In this document: piece after piece, positions 10,235 to 17,771 of the stretch
How positions within the stretch are numbered: position 1 is the stretch's first letter
Layout: each line of letters starts with the position of its first letter
From: Ammoniphilus oxalaticus
GTDB taxonomy: Bacteria > Bacillota > Bacilli > Aneurinibacillales > RAOX-1
Direction: 5' to 3'
DNA length: 64,000 bases
Assembly (NCBI RefSeq): GCF_003609605.1
Contig: NZ_MCHY01000009.1
Coordinates: 638,946-702,945 of the forward strand
Program-made: the position numbers and the translations under genes
The notes under the pieces: generated by a model
Seen by the model: the letters and a program-made list of their open reading frames with translations, nothing else
Told to the model about the DNA's origin: nothing
Databases searched by the model: none

Positions 10235-11857
10235 TTATTCGGCTTTTGCCTTCGCTTTTTGCGGTTGCTGAGTTTTATAGTCTTTTTCGGATACTAACGG
10301 AATTGCTCGGATGAAAATAGCGACAACGACAGCGACGAGCATAATGATCGATCCCGTTAGAAAAGTTGTCGTCAATGCATCGCTAAATATCCCTCTTATC
10401 ATGACAACCATTTTTTCCGCTAAAGGTAAAATTTCCGTAGGCATCCCATTTAAAATAGTCGTTAATCTCGGTTGATCCAGCAGCGTCTCGGGATTCATTA
10501 ATTGAGCAAACTGATTCACTTGATCAGGAGGAAGCTGCTCCATCTGTTGACCGCCCGCGCCTGCAAACGCGTCTGTCATCCTGCTCGTCATCCGTGAGCT
10601 CATCACACTCCCCAGCACTCCGATTCCAATTGTGCTTCCTAATGAACGGAACAATTGCGAAGATGCCGACGCCACACCAAGCTGAGTTAACGGAACCGCA
10701 TTTTGTACGGTGAGAGAGAACACGGGTAGGCTAGCGCCGAGTCCAATTCCAATGACAGCTAAGTACAAGATGAGAATTGAGATCGGCGTATCCATATGGA
10801 TAAAGTGCAGTAAAAACATGCCAATGGACGTGGTCAGTAACCCCGCTACCGCTAACGCCTTGTATTTCCCTGTCTTTGTCATAAATTGACCCGCAAAAGA
10901 GGTCGCGATCACCATCACGATCGACATCGGCATCATAATATAGCCGGACCCGCTTGGTGAAATTCCTTTTACACCTTGAATGAAAAACGGCGTATAGATC
11001 ATCACGCCCATCATCCCCGCCCCGAGTAAAAACACAGCGATATTGGACAACGTCACTATATCATTTTTAAATAACGAAAGAGGCAGCACAGGTGATTTTA
11101 CTTTTGATTCTGTAATAATAAACGCGATCAAACCTACTATCGTAAGACCAAACAAACTCAAAATTTCCCACGAAGTCCATGCGTACTTACCAGGTCCCTG
11201 ACCGGCTAAACTAAACGCAAGCAGTAAGGAAACGATGGTTACAGTGAGGAAAAAGGAGCCAAAATAATCGATCGTTTCTCCTTGTCTGCGCTCGACTTTT
11301 GGAAATAGCGTCATAATCATGATGAAAGCGACGATGCCGAGCGGGAGAAACACCCAAAACACCCAGTGCCAGTCGAGGTGGTCAACAATATAGCCGCCCA
11401 TTAACGGCCCGAGCACACTCGAAATACCAAAAATACCACTCATTAATCCGGTCCAACGCGCCCTTTCTCGCGGCAGATACAAATCTCCGATCGCAGTAAA
11501 AGCGGTTGACATAATAATCCCCGCTCCGAATCCTGTTATCCCCCGATAAGCAATCAGTTGAAAAATGCTATTTGAGAGTCCAGATAAAAAGGCGCCGAGC
11601 GTAAACAAGCCAATTCCTGCTAATATAAACGGTTTCCTTCCATATATATCAGAAAGCTTTCCAACAAGAATCGTCGCGACGGCCGTCGTTAGCAAATAAA
11701 TCGTAATCGCCCATGTGTAGTAATCCATCCCGCCGAGGCTCGCAATAATACGCGGCATCGCCACACCGATAATTGTCTGGTTAATCGCCGAGAAAAACAT
11801 CGCAACCATAATTGCGATCATAATCGTTATTTTCTTTTTCTCTGTTAAGTCGTTCAT
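10235..11857 (-). CDS. MFS drug:H+ antiporter, DHA2 (EmrB/QacA) family
   Basis: 540-residue, 14-helix major-facilitator exporter, expected in the plasma membrane and driven by protons. Seen: helix-1 region SAINQTIIGVAMPRIIASLGG, the MFS motif GKLSDIYGRKPF in loop 2-3, motif C GPLMGGYIVDHLDWHWVFWV, and GIGLGASLPVFSLTVQN. A periplasmic-type polar loop with Gln and Asp lies before the last helix. The start overlaps the stop of the upstream MarR gene (ATGA), so they are one operon. The substrate is unknown; the MarR partner suggests induction by a toxic compound. Confidence 0.9.
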   Translation of the reverse strand: MNDLTEKKKITIMIAIMVAMFFSAINQTIIGVAMPRIIASLGGMDYYTWAITIYLLTTAVATILVGKLSDIYGRKPFILAGIGLFTLGAFLSGLSNSIFQLIAYRGITGFGAGIIMSTAFTAIGDLYLPRERARWTGLMSGIFGISSVLGPLMGGYIVDHLDWHWVFWVFLPLGIVAFIMIMTLFPKVERRQGETIDYFGSFFLTVTIVSLLLAFSLAGQGPGKYAWTSWEILSLFGLTIVGLIAFIITESKVKSPVLPLSLFKNDIVTLSNIAVFLLGAGMMGVMIYTPFFIQGVKGISPSGSGYIMMPMSIVMVIATSFAGQFMTKTGKYKALAVAGLLTTSIGMFLLHFIHMDTPISILILYLAVIGIGLGASLPVFSLTVQNAVPLTQLGVASASSQLFRSLGSTIGIGVLGSVMSSRMTSRMTDAFAGAGGQQMEQLPPDQVNQFAQLMNPETLLDQPRLTTILNGMPTEILPLAEKMVVMIRGIFSDALTTTFLTGSIIMLVAVVVAIFIRAIPLVSEKDYKTQQPQKAKAKAE

Positions 11858-12312
11858 TCGTTTTTCCCCCTTCGTAAATCGTCGATGTTGCGGGAGGCCC
11901 GTTCAAAGCAGTTTATAAAAAACGTCAAGTCCGCATCGGATAAGTCGTTGAACACGAGCCTCATCAGTTCAGAGCCCTCGTTTTGCAGCTCCCGAATTGC
12001 TTCCTTCCCTTTGTTCGTAATCTTCAAATAGACAACTCGACGATCATCTTGATCACGTAGGCGGGTAATATACCCGTTTTCAATGAGTTTGTCTGCTACC
12101 GTTGTCGCCGCTCCAGGTGTGAGGTTCAATGCGTCCGCCAACTCTGACATCCGCTTGTGGGCCCCATTTCGTTCGAGTAAAAAGAGCATATGTGACTGTG
12201 ATCCAGGGAACCGTTCTTCAAAAATTTGCTTCCATAGAGAACCCAACTTTTTGGATAAATGCCAGTATACCCTCTCAAATTGTCCGAAAAGGTGTTGTTC
12301 GTTCGTTAACAA
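11854..12312 (-). CDS. MarR-family regulator of the MFS exporter
   Basis: 152-residue MarR winged-helix repressor: MSELADALNLTPGAATTVAD recognition region and the wing ITRLRDQDDRRVVYLKITNK. The frame opens at ATG 12327, but the ribosome site GGGAGGA lies inside that reading, so TTG 12312, seven bases after it, is the better start. It overlaps the exporter gene and probably represses both through the palindrome just upstream. Confidence 0.85.
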   Translation of the reverse strand: MLTNEQHLFGQFERVYWHLSKKLGSLWKQIFEERFPGSQSHMLFLLERNGAHKRMSELADALNLTPGAATTVADKLIENGYITRLRDQDDRRVVYLKITNKGKEAIRELQNEGSELMRLVFNDLSDADLTFFINCFERASRNIDDLRRGKNE

Positions 12313-12840
12313 AAGTTTTCCTCCCATAAATGTTTATGTGATTAATAGTTTGACTATCAAAGTATAATGCAGGAGATTGCGGGTTGTCAAACCCAATAAT
12401 TCCCTCAAATCGCCTTACTCCAGTATGAGGAAAAAGAGTGTTATTTATTCAGAATTGAAAAGGGACATATAGGCATAGATACGGCCGACACATCCCTTTT
12501 TATCGAAGATTGTAGACTTTGTAGGGTGTCGTGTGATCGGAAATTCTAAATTAGGTATAAAAGAAATAGGGGCTCGAAAGCCCTACTGTATGATTGTTAT
12601 ATATAGACTAGCAAGACTAAAGGCACTCTTTTTTTTAGTGAAAAGCAGATAAATGAGCTTTTTGTCATTGTAATGTTGTAAAAACTCTGTTATTTTATAT
12701 TAAAGTTATTCTAATTAAGGAAATTAAGACCTGAGACAGTCGGTGTAGTAGGATTGGACCGTAATCGTAAGGATGTACTGTACCGCCAAGCGGTGGTTAC
12801 ACTTATATGATTTTGTAAATAAGGACTAGGGGGAGATGAG
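12313..12840. other. Intergenic region between marR and the sinI-like gene
   Basis: Holds the MarR operator, one dispersed-repeat copy (12497-12517, minus orientation, degenerate), a small hairpin at 12567-12585 without a T run, and about 250 bases of unassigned leader before the sinI-like gene, including a CCGC-CAA-GCGG hairpin near 12783-12793. No SinR-like box is seen here. Confidence 0.5.
12349..12361. promoter_or_regulatory. Probable MarR operator
   Basis: TTTGACTATCAAA, a TTTGA-N3-TCAAA palindrome of the AT-rich kind bound by MarR proteins, 37 bases before the regulator's start. Confidence 0.5.
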
Positions 12841-12996
12841 ATGGGGTTGGATACTCCACTAGCAGGGATAGACAGTTTGGCATTCGAAAATGAAGGTCCA
12901 TTAGATATGGAGTGGGTGGAACTAATTCTGGAAGCCAAAAGGTTGGGGTTGAGTTTCGAAGAAGTTCGTAATTATTTTCGCCTTTTTCAAAAGTAA
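12841..12996 (+). CDS. SinI-like antirepressor, 51 aa
   Basis: Small protein whose residues 21-45 (LDMEWVELILEAKRLGLSFE onward) match the SinI pattern D-x-E-W-x-x-L-I-x-x-A-K-x-x-G-[IL]-[ST]-x-E-E-[IV]-R. In B. subtilis SinI uses this helix pair to bind the same region of SinR and disrupt the repressor. GGGGGAGATGAG stands directly before ATG 12841. It is the first gene of the SinR-box island. The first 20 residues are unlike B. subtilis SinI. Which of the two local SinR-like proteins it binds is unknown. Confidence 0.75.
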   Translation: MGLDTPLAGIDSLAFENEGPLDMEWVELILEAKRLGLSFEEVRNYFRLFQK

Positions 12997-13083
12997 TGAT
13001 ATGGGTTTTAAAAATTTGTTGGTCGATTCGATAGGTTGGTAGTTTAGCTAAAAAGAAGAACTACAATCTGTCGAAGATTGATG

Positions 13084-13173
13084 TGACCCCCAAAAATTAG
13101 ATTTGTGACTCTCGCTCTTGTGGCGCGGGTCAGACTCCTTTCGAGTGTTGCCATGCATTAATTTTTGAGTCCT
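13084..13173. mobile_element. Possible IS3-type terminal remnant or MITE-like element
   Basis: TGACCCCCAAAAATTAG at the left resembles the end of IS3-family elements, and an imperfect inverted copy (reverse complement AGGACTCAAAAATTAA) closes a 90-base segment on the right. No transposase is present. The match between the arms is only partial. Confidence 0.3.
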
Positions 13174-13176
13174 ATC

Positions 13177-13192
13177 GTTCTTGATATAGAAC
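13177..13192. promoter_or_regulatory. SinR-like operator box
   Basis: GTTCTTGATATAGAAC, a near-perfect 16-bp palindrome, 39 bases before the small gene at 13231. A weaker second site ends in AAGAAC at 13210-13215. Confidence 0.6.
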
Positions 13193-13230
13193 AAGGGCGT
13201 TATGATATAAAGAACGATCATAAGGAAGTA

Positions 13231-13419
13231 ATGAAACGTGATTTCAACAATTATGAAGCGTCGCAGGTTATTTTTCATCAGCCATTCGCTTTTAAAATGC
13301 CCAATCTTGGAATCCGGGCCAAGGGAACAGAGATCACCTTGGAAAAGGAAACGGATCGCCTAACGGTCATCCAGTCGGATCGACGAATCCGGGAAAGGGT
13401 AAAGGCAATAAAAAAATAG
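13231..13419 (+). CDS. Small hypothetical protein, 62 aa, behind a SinR-like box
   Basis: Frame MKRDFNNYEASQVIFHQPFA to RRIRERVKAIKK. A longer reading from 13165 crosses the operator box, so ATG 13231 (AAGGA four bases before) is preferred. No signal peptide, membrane helix or known family; the last third is strongly basic. It has its own terminator 47 bases downstream. It may belong to the SinR regulon, judging from the box. Confidence 0.45.
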   Translation: MKRDFNNYEASQVIFHQPFAFKMPNLGIRAKGTEITLEKETDRLTVIQSDRRIRERVKAIKK

Positions 13420-13465
13420 GTTACTTTTAAAGCAACCACCTATCAAACAGTAATCCATTTTACAT

Positions 13466-13495
13466 AAGACCTGTAACCAAGGTCTTCTTTTTTTC
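13466..13495 (+). terminator. Terminator after the 62-residue gene
   Basis: AAGACCT (13466-13472) pairs with AGGTCTT (13480-13486), followed by CTTTTTTT. Confidence 0.75.
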
Positions 13496-13499
13496 CTCG

Positions 13500-13681
13500 C
13501 TAATCCAATTCTTCATGCCTTCTTGGAAGCTCAACCAGCTGCTTGCAAATCCAATAAAAGGGTAGACGAGGTCATTCCTGAAACTAATAAATGCTAATAA
13601 GGCTCCGACCGTGCGCGTTCTATAGGCGCCCATCCACGAGAGATCGCCATGAAGACGAGCAAGATGAGGTACGTTTTCCAC
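13500..13681 (-). pseudogene. Fragment of an ABC-exporter membrane domain
   Basis: The minus-strand frame contains TVGALLAFISFRNDLVYPFI and GFASSWLSFQEGM, which reads like transmembrane helices 5-6 of an ABC exporter just before its ATPase domain. Nothing recognisable flanks it: upstream is unrelated and downstream runs into a terminator. It follows the S26 peptidase gene on the same strand, so it may be what remains of an exporter once belonging to this operon. Confidence 0.4.
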
Positions 13682-13741
13682 TAGGTACGAATAAAAGAAA
13701 AAATCCTTTGCAGTGGAATCATGCTATGAGTTCGCATGTAT

Positions 13742-14236
13742 TTAATGGGATCCATTTGATTGTCCCTTCCTGGATGCGATCTCTTTTAATCGTCTCCAAT
13801 AGTAAAAACCCTTTTTGCAATAAACAGGAACTGTGGGAAAAGAGAGAATGAACCGAGTCCAGATGCGCGTCACCCTCCCGCCTGTTTTTAGAACCGATCG
13901 TTTCTTTTTAATGGATATCAATTTACCAATTAGCTGTTCAGGCGAAAGCGGGGGATCAAATTGAACATTCGAATCCCCTTTGAAAGCGTGAAAAAGAATC
14001 TGGTTCTTTAAAAAACTGTGATAATAACGGTGCCCGATCAGTTGACCGTCCTCCGTTTGGAACAAATAGACATCTCCTTTTTTAAGATCCAGCTCTGCGG
14101 ATAATGGGACAAAGCGGCATATATCGCCTTCTTTAATCAACGGAAACATGCTCACTCCGCTGGCAGGGATATCGACCCAGCCTTTTTTTGCAAGGATCGA
14201 TTTAATGCTTGAACCTAGTGGGTTAACGTTGCTCAT
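13742..14236 (-). CDS. S24/S26-type signal peptidase-like protein (Ser-His type)
   Basis: 164 residues. The motif IPASGVSMFPLIKEGD carries the catalytic Ser of the S26 family. In the second box, where bacterial signal peptidase I has Lys, it reads GQLIGHRYYH, the His form seen in SipW/ER-type peptidases; KGDSNVQFDPPL matches the GDN box. There is no N-terminal membrane anchor; a C-terminal stretch (RFILSFPTVPVY) is only weakly hydrophobic. I chose ATG 14236, which overlaps the PqqD-like gene by 14 bases; ATG 14284 is possible. It is the last intact gene of the minus-strand operon. It could remove a leader from a modified peptide. Confidence 0.65.
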   Translation of the reverse strand: MSNVNPLGSSIKSILAKKGWVDIPASGVSMFPLIKEGDICRFVPLSAELDLKKGDVYLFQTEDGQLIGHRYYHSFLKNQILFHAFKGDSNVQFDPPLSPEQLIGKLISIKKKRSVLKTGGRVTRIWTRFILSFPTVPVYCKKGFYYWRRLKEIASRKGQSNGSH

Positions 14237-14471
14237 GAACGAGCCCGATCTTTTCCAGTTGTTGAATAAATCCAATTGTTTCATATCTGATTTTTTCGGA
14301 GTCGGCTTGAAATTGACGCGTGATCATTTCTATGATCTGCTCGATTGTTTTATGCGCTAACAACGCCTCCACAATATAGGCGCCCATCCGATTAATTTTT
14401 GTAATCGTAAATCCTTCGGTATCCATGACGACCCATTCTCCATCCATCTCAATCAGTTCGATGTGATTCAT
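14223..14471 (-). CDS. PqqD-like peptide chaperone / RRE protein
   Basis: 82 residues matching the PqqD fold: an N-terminal beta segment (EWVVMDTEGFTITKINRMGA) followed by helices (IEQIIEMITRQFQADSEK, FIQQLEKIGLVHEQ). Such proteins bind leader peptides of ribosomal peptides and hand them to modifying enzymes. GGGAG lies eight bases before ATG 14471, which overlaps the upstream stop (ATGA). The operon has no recognisable precursor, so its substrate must lie elsewhere or be lost. Confidence 0.75.
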   Translation of the reverse strand: MNHIELIEMDGEWVVMDTEGFTITKINRMGAYIVEALLAHKTIEQIIEMITRQFQADSEKIRYETIGFIQQLEKIGLVHEQR

Positions 14472-15259
14472 GAAATCAACTCCCAAAATCGGTTGTTTTT
14501 TTGAAAATACAATTGGCGCGCGGGTACCGCGGTAATTAACTGCTGGCATAAGTGAAGTATTTTTTTCGTCTCGCTTGTATCATGCGGCCAGTAGAACACT
14601 TTGTCGATGAGTTGAAAAAGTGTTTCCGTTCGGTTGAGCGGCTTTGTTTTCACGTCCGACGATTGTGTAAGTAAGTAGATCGCGGTGAGCGGACAAAAGG
14701 GTTGACGCCCTGTCATTGCCAATTCACTATTAAAAGGCGACGGCAGTACCTGAACTGCCCCGTCCGTAATTTTTAGAATGGTTGCTTCATCGGAATAAAC
14801 TGCCCGCGGCTGAGATAGTTTGGCCACGGTTGATTTTCCCGCTCCCGAACGCCCCGCAAATAAATAGGCTTTCCCCGCCTGTTCAAGGCAAGAGGAATGG
14901 AGCAGCAATCCCCAAGATTGATAAACAATGAACGCGCTGTATAAATTCATCAGGGCATGTTTTAAAGCGACCGCATCGAGAACGAGCAGCTTTGCGCGAT
15001 TAAAAGATGTATCAATAGTGATCCGATAATCCGAGCGTTCATAAGCGATCATTCCTTGTCTATTCGTTATAACGACATGAAAATCAGTCGTTGTCACGCC
15101 AATTGGGTATGGTTCAAGACGCGCCTGAAGATCCACCTTCTTTGGCGGGGGATTAAGGATGAACGAAGCATAGTCTTGGTAGATTAGTTGAATCATTTGT
15201 TCCTGAGCGCTTTCGATTTGAAAAATGTGTTCACCAATTTTAAGATGAGTCTGGTACAT
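14468..15259 (-). CDS. HPr kinase-like protein (peptide-tailoring kinase type)
   Basis: 263 residues resembling the HPr-kinase-like enzymes of lasso peptide clusters rather than true HprK. The P-loop is LFAGRSGAGKSTVAKL, followed by VYSDEATILK at the place of the catalytic Asp region. The N-terminal half (MYQTHLKIGEHIFQIESAQE) is the usual beta-rich module of this group. AGGAGG stands six bases before ATG 15259. It overlaps the PqqD-like gene. By analogy it could phosphorylate a peptide, but here no peptide is known. Confidence 0.7.
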   Translation of the reverse strand: MYQTHLKIGEHIFQIESAQEQMIQLIYQDYASFILNPPPKKVDLQARLEPYPIGVTTTDFHVVITNRQGMIAYERSDYRITIDTSFNRAKLLVLDAVALKHALMNLYSAFIVYQSWGLLLHSSCLEQAGKAYLFAGRSGAGKSTVAKLSQPRAVYSDEATILKITDGAVQVLPSPFNSELAMTGRQPFCPLTAIYLLTQSSDVKTKPLNRTETLFQLIDKVFYWPHDTSETKKILHLCQQLITAVPARQLYFQKNNRFWELIS

Positions 15260-15270
15260 AGGATGCCTCC

Positions 15271-15292
15271 TTTTTTATTGAATATTGTTGGT
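15271..15292 (-). repeat. Dispersed-repeat copy, degenerate
   Basis: TTTTTTATTGAATATTGTTG and following bases between the kinase and nucleotidyltransferase genes. This is the last copy I found before 60605. Confidence 0.6.
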
Positions 15293-15312
15293 TTTTACGG
15301 CGCGGTCGACAG

Positions 15313-16422
15313 TCATTTCCTGCTGATCATCGCCGCAAATTGCCCCCATCTTTGTTTGTACAATTTGAATAAGGAGCTCCCGTGGGAATCTTCGTCACCT
15401 ACCGCTTTACACTCATAAGCGGCCATCGCTTGTCCTGGGATGAACCATGTGGCCAGCTTTCTCAGTCGGTCCCGAGGTGAATCGAAATCAAGGAATTCAA
15501 AACAGAACATGTTGGCGTATTGCTTGTATGTTTTGTAATCGTGATTGCGGATCGCCTCGTATTCCCACCAGCGTGTTGTATTGCTTGTCAAAGGAAAGAT
15601 ATTAACTGGTTTAAGGTGAGGAAATTGTTGATAGACGATCGATAGTGTTTTGCGTATTCGTTGTTCGGTTCCTTGTCTGATCATCTCTCTTTCTAGTCGT
15701 TTCCAGTCAAACTGTGGACCGATTACACTGATCACCCGCAAAATATCAATGAAGTATTTTAAACAGTTTAAATGATGTCGCCAGCCGTGCAGACAAATCA
15801 TATAGAAGGTGTGATAGTCGCTCAATTCACGGATATATTCACTCGTTTGGATCGGTTTCGACTCCGCCCAAAATTCATCCATCGACAATTGAGAAGTTCG
15901 CTCTTGCAACAATCCCCAGTGCAATTCAACTGTTAAGGGGATATTAGAGTGAGGAAGCGCTTGACTAAAGCTGAGATGAAAATGCGCAGGGATCGGTTCT
16001 TCATCGATTGTAAAGCCTAAATCCCTCACGACAGCGGCTGCCTGACTCAGCTCGGCTTGAGGGATGAGCAGATCAATATCTGACGTCCACCTTGCAGATA
16101 GTTTCCCGAAATACGTTTCGATAAAATGGGTTCCTTTTAATGGAATCACATAAATGTGAGCTTCCTCAAAGGCAGCTAAAATTTGTTCCATCTTTCTTTT
16201 AATGTACAGATTTTGTAAGAAGGCCTGATTGGCCTGTTGTTTTAAAGCCTTTTGGAAAAAAACTGGCGTTTGATGTACGGCGTTTCGCTGTTCTAAGTAA
16301 AATAGAATTTGCGGTGAGATGGAGAAGTGCTCAATATCAGTAAGAGCCTTTTCATACCAGGTAGTCTCACTTGGTAAAGGGAGCTCTGGGTCATGCAGAG
16401 TGGTGATGAATGGGCGTAACAA
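15313..16422 (-). CDS. Nucleotidyltransferase-like protein (lasso-cluster type)
   Basis: 369-residue protein of the nucleotidyltransferase fold often found beside lasso peptide genes. Seen: PLKGTHFIETYFGKLSARWT then SDIDLLIP, the Asp-x-Asp metal motif, and a helical C-terminal half with HGWRHHLNCLKYFIDI. The frame opens at TTG 16455, but AGGAGGG lies within it, six bases before TTG 16422, which I take as the start. It heads a four-gene operon behind the promoter at 16461-16489. Its paralogue at 45175-46314 precedes the complete lasso cluster. The reaction is unproven for this group. Confidence 0.7.
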   Translation of the reverse strand: MLRPFITTLHDPELPLPSETTWYEKALTDIEHFSISPQILFYLEQRNAVHQTPVFFQKALKQQANQAFLQNLYIKRKMEQILAAFEEAHIYVIPLKGTHFIETYFGKLSARWTSDIDLLIPQAELSQAAAVVRDLGFTIDEEPIPAHFHLSFSQALPHSNIPLTVELHWGLLQERTSQLSMDEFWAESKPIQTSEYIRELSDYHTFYMICLHGWRHHLNCLKYFIDILRVISVIGPQFDWKRLEREMIRQGTEQRIRKTLSIVYQQFPHLKPVNIFPLTSNTTRWWEYEAIRNHDYKTYKQYANMFCFEFLDFDSPRDRLRKLATWFIPGQAMAAYECKAVGDEDSHGSSLFKLYKQRWGQFAAMISRK

Positions 16423-16456
16423 AGAATACCCTCCTAACAATTTGGATTCAATCAAC

Positions 16457-16472
16457 GTTCATTATAAAGAAC
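16457..16472. promoter_or_regulatory. SinR-like operator box
   Basis: GTTCATTATAAAGAAC, overlapping the -10 of the minus-strand operon. Confidence 0.75.
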
Positions 16473-16489
16473 GTAATTGGAGTTGTAAA
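16461..16489 (-). promoter_or_regulatory. Sigma-A-type promoter of the minus-strand operon
   Basis: Reading the minus strand: -35 TTTACA (16489-16484), 17-base spacer, -10 TATAAT (16466-16461). The operator box 16457-16472 covers the -10, so a bound repressor would block it. Confidence 0.7.
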
Positions 16490-16515
16490 GAGATGTAAAA
16501 ACAGTCGAATAACTA

Positions 16516-16544
16516 TTGACTCGTTCATTATAAAGAACTATAAT
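16516..16544 (+). promoter_or_regulatory. Promoter of the SinR-like gene with operator in the spacer
   Basis: -35 TTGACT (16516-16521), exactly 17 bases, -10 TATAAT (16539-16544). The 16-bp palindrome GTTCATTATAAAGAAC (16523-16538) fills the spacer, which points to autorepression. Confidence 0.8.
16523..16538. promoter_or_regulatory. SinR-like operator box
   Basis: GTTCATTATAAAGAAC, identical to the box at 16457 on the other side of the divergent promoter pair. Confidence 0.75.
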
Positions 16545-16590
16545 GGAGCGCGATTGCTCTCGGAAAAATGAATGGATTGTAGGTGACGTG

Positions 16591-16929
16591 GTGATTGGAC
16601 AGCGCATTAAAAGATTAAGGGAAGAGAGAGGATATTCCATCACGGAACTTGCTAGCCTGGCGGAAGTATCTAAATCATATTTAAGTTACATTGAGAGGAA
16701 CTTGCAAAATAATCCTTCTCTTCAGTTTTTAACAAAGGTGGCAGTACCCTTGGAGACTACCCTCGAGTTCTTACTCGAAGACACTGCCAAAGAGGAGGAT
16801 AAGCTTGACGAGGAATGGAAGCAGCTCATTCAAAATGGGATTGAAGAGGGCATGAGCAAAGAGGATTTTCAAGCCTTCAAAGATTTTATTCGTTTTAAAA
16901 AGTGGAAAAATAATGAACAGGATAATTAA
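16591..16929 (+). CDS. SinR-like repressor (island paralogue)
   Basis: 112-residue repressor: an XRE helix-turn-helix (RIKRLREERGYSITELASLA, SKSYLSYIERNLQNNPSLQF) plus a C-terminal SinI/SinR interaction helix pair (LDEEWKQLIQNGIEEGMSKE). B. subtilis SinR has the same architecture and represses matrix genes as a tetramer. GTG 16591 is used: AGGTGA lies just before it and the start IGQRIK equals that of SinR; the frame is open to 16543. It sits between two boxed promoters, upstream of the eps operon, and has a box in its own promoter. It is more divergent than the second copy at 55701. Confidence 0.85.
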   Translation: MIGQRIKRLREERGYSITELASLAEVSKSYLSYIERNLQNNPSLQFLTKVAVPLETTLEFLLEDTAKEEDKLDEEWKQLIQNGIEEGMSKEDFQAFKDFIRFKKWKNNEQDN

Positions 16930-16935
16930 TTTCTA

Positions 16936-16964
16936 TTGACTTGTTCGTTATAAAGAACTACACT
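16936..16964 (+). promoter_or_regulatory. Promoter of the eps operon with operator in the spacer
   Basis: -35 TTGACT (16936-16941), 17-base spacer containing GTTCGTTATAAAGAAC (16943-16958), -10 TACACT (16959-16964). It has the same design as the regulator's own promoter but a weaker -10. Confidence 0.75.
16943..16958. promoter_or_regulatory. SinR-like operator box
   Basis: GTTCGTTATAAAGAAC between the -35 and -10 of the eps promoter. Confidence 0.75.
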
Positions 16965-17051
16965 GATTAGTATGTTAGTCCGTTTTATCTATTTGCAGTG
17001 GTGTTCTGTATATTGAACATTCCATCCAAAAAAAGAACGATGGAGGAAACC

Positions 17052-17771
17052 GTGGACAAAGAAATTAAAATCATTGATTTTATTCATCCGCTTAAGAAAC
17101 GATGGAAATTAATCTTGCTTGTTACGGTCGCGACGGCCCTGATTAGTGGGTTGTATAGCTTCAAGACGACGACGCTTTTGTATCAAACGCATACGCGTAT
17201 TTTACTTGGTCCGCAGCAAGGGAATTTAGTATCAACAATGGCGATCGTAATTAAGGATCCCGTTGTGCTTGATCAAGTGTCGGACAGGCTAGATCAGTCC
17301 CGCTCGTCACGGGCGCTGAGCGGCCAGATTAGTCTTTCTAGCGAGAATGATTCCCAGTTTGTGAAGATCACGGCGTCAGATGCGGATCCTGAGATGGCCG
17401 CTCAAATTGCCAATATCGGCGCCGAAGTTTTCATTAAGGAAATTGGGAACATCCTCGGTGTTTACGATGCAAAAGTGTTATCTGAGGCTAGCCCGAATTT
17501 TGCGCCGATCAATGCCAAGCCCCGCTACAATATGGATCTTGGTTTAGTCGCTGGGATCGTCATTAGTATCGGAATTGTATTGTTATTGGATAGCATGGAC
17601 CACAGCATCCGCTCTGAACGAGAAATTCGAGAAAAATTACATTTGTCTGTCTTAGGGACCGTTTCGAAAGGATCGAAGAAAAATTTTCGGCGCGTAACGA
17701 GTGTTGAGCGCGCGGTTAGGAAGGATCAGAAGAAACGGGCGAGGGGAGAGGACGGTGTGGTCGATGTTTAA
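17052..17771 (+). CDS. epsA: Polysaccharide chain-length / BY-kinase activator (EpsA/YveK-like)
   Basis: 239-residue Wzz-type membrane protein: N-terminal cytoplasmic part DKEIKIIDFIHPLKKRWK, helix 1 (LILLVTVATALISGLYSF), an extracellular domain, and helix 2 (DLGLVAGIVISIGIVLLLD) followed by a basic tail. Such proteins set chain length and activate the BY-kinase through their C-terminal tail. GGAGG stands five bases before GTG 17052, preferred over in-frame codons upstream. First gene of the eps operon; its end overlaps the kinase gene's start. Confidence 0.85.
   Translation: MDKEIKIIDFIHPLKKRWKLILLVTVATALISGLYSFKTTTLLYQTHTRILLGPQQGNLVSTMAIVIKDPVVLDQVSDRLDQSRSSRALSGQISLSSENDSQFVKITASDADPEMAAQIANIGAEVFIKEIGNILGVYDAKVLSEASPNFAPINAKPRYNMDLGLVAGIVISIGIVLLLDSMDHSIRSEREIREKLHLSVLGTVSKGSKKNFRRVTSVERAVRKDQKKRARGEDGVVDV

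Noticed and set aside
13742..14236. LexA/phage-type S24 repressor
   Set aside because: There is no DNA-binding domain, and the second catalytic box has the GHR form of SipW-like peptidases.
14468..15259. True HPr kinase/phosphorylase of carbon control
   Set aside because: The context (PqqD-like, nucleotidyltransferase) and the N-terminal module fit the peptide-tailoring kinases of lasso clusters; there is no ptsH or lgt gene nearby.
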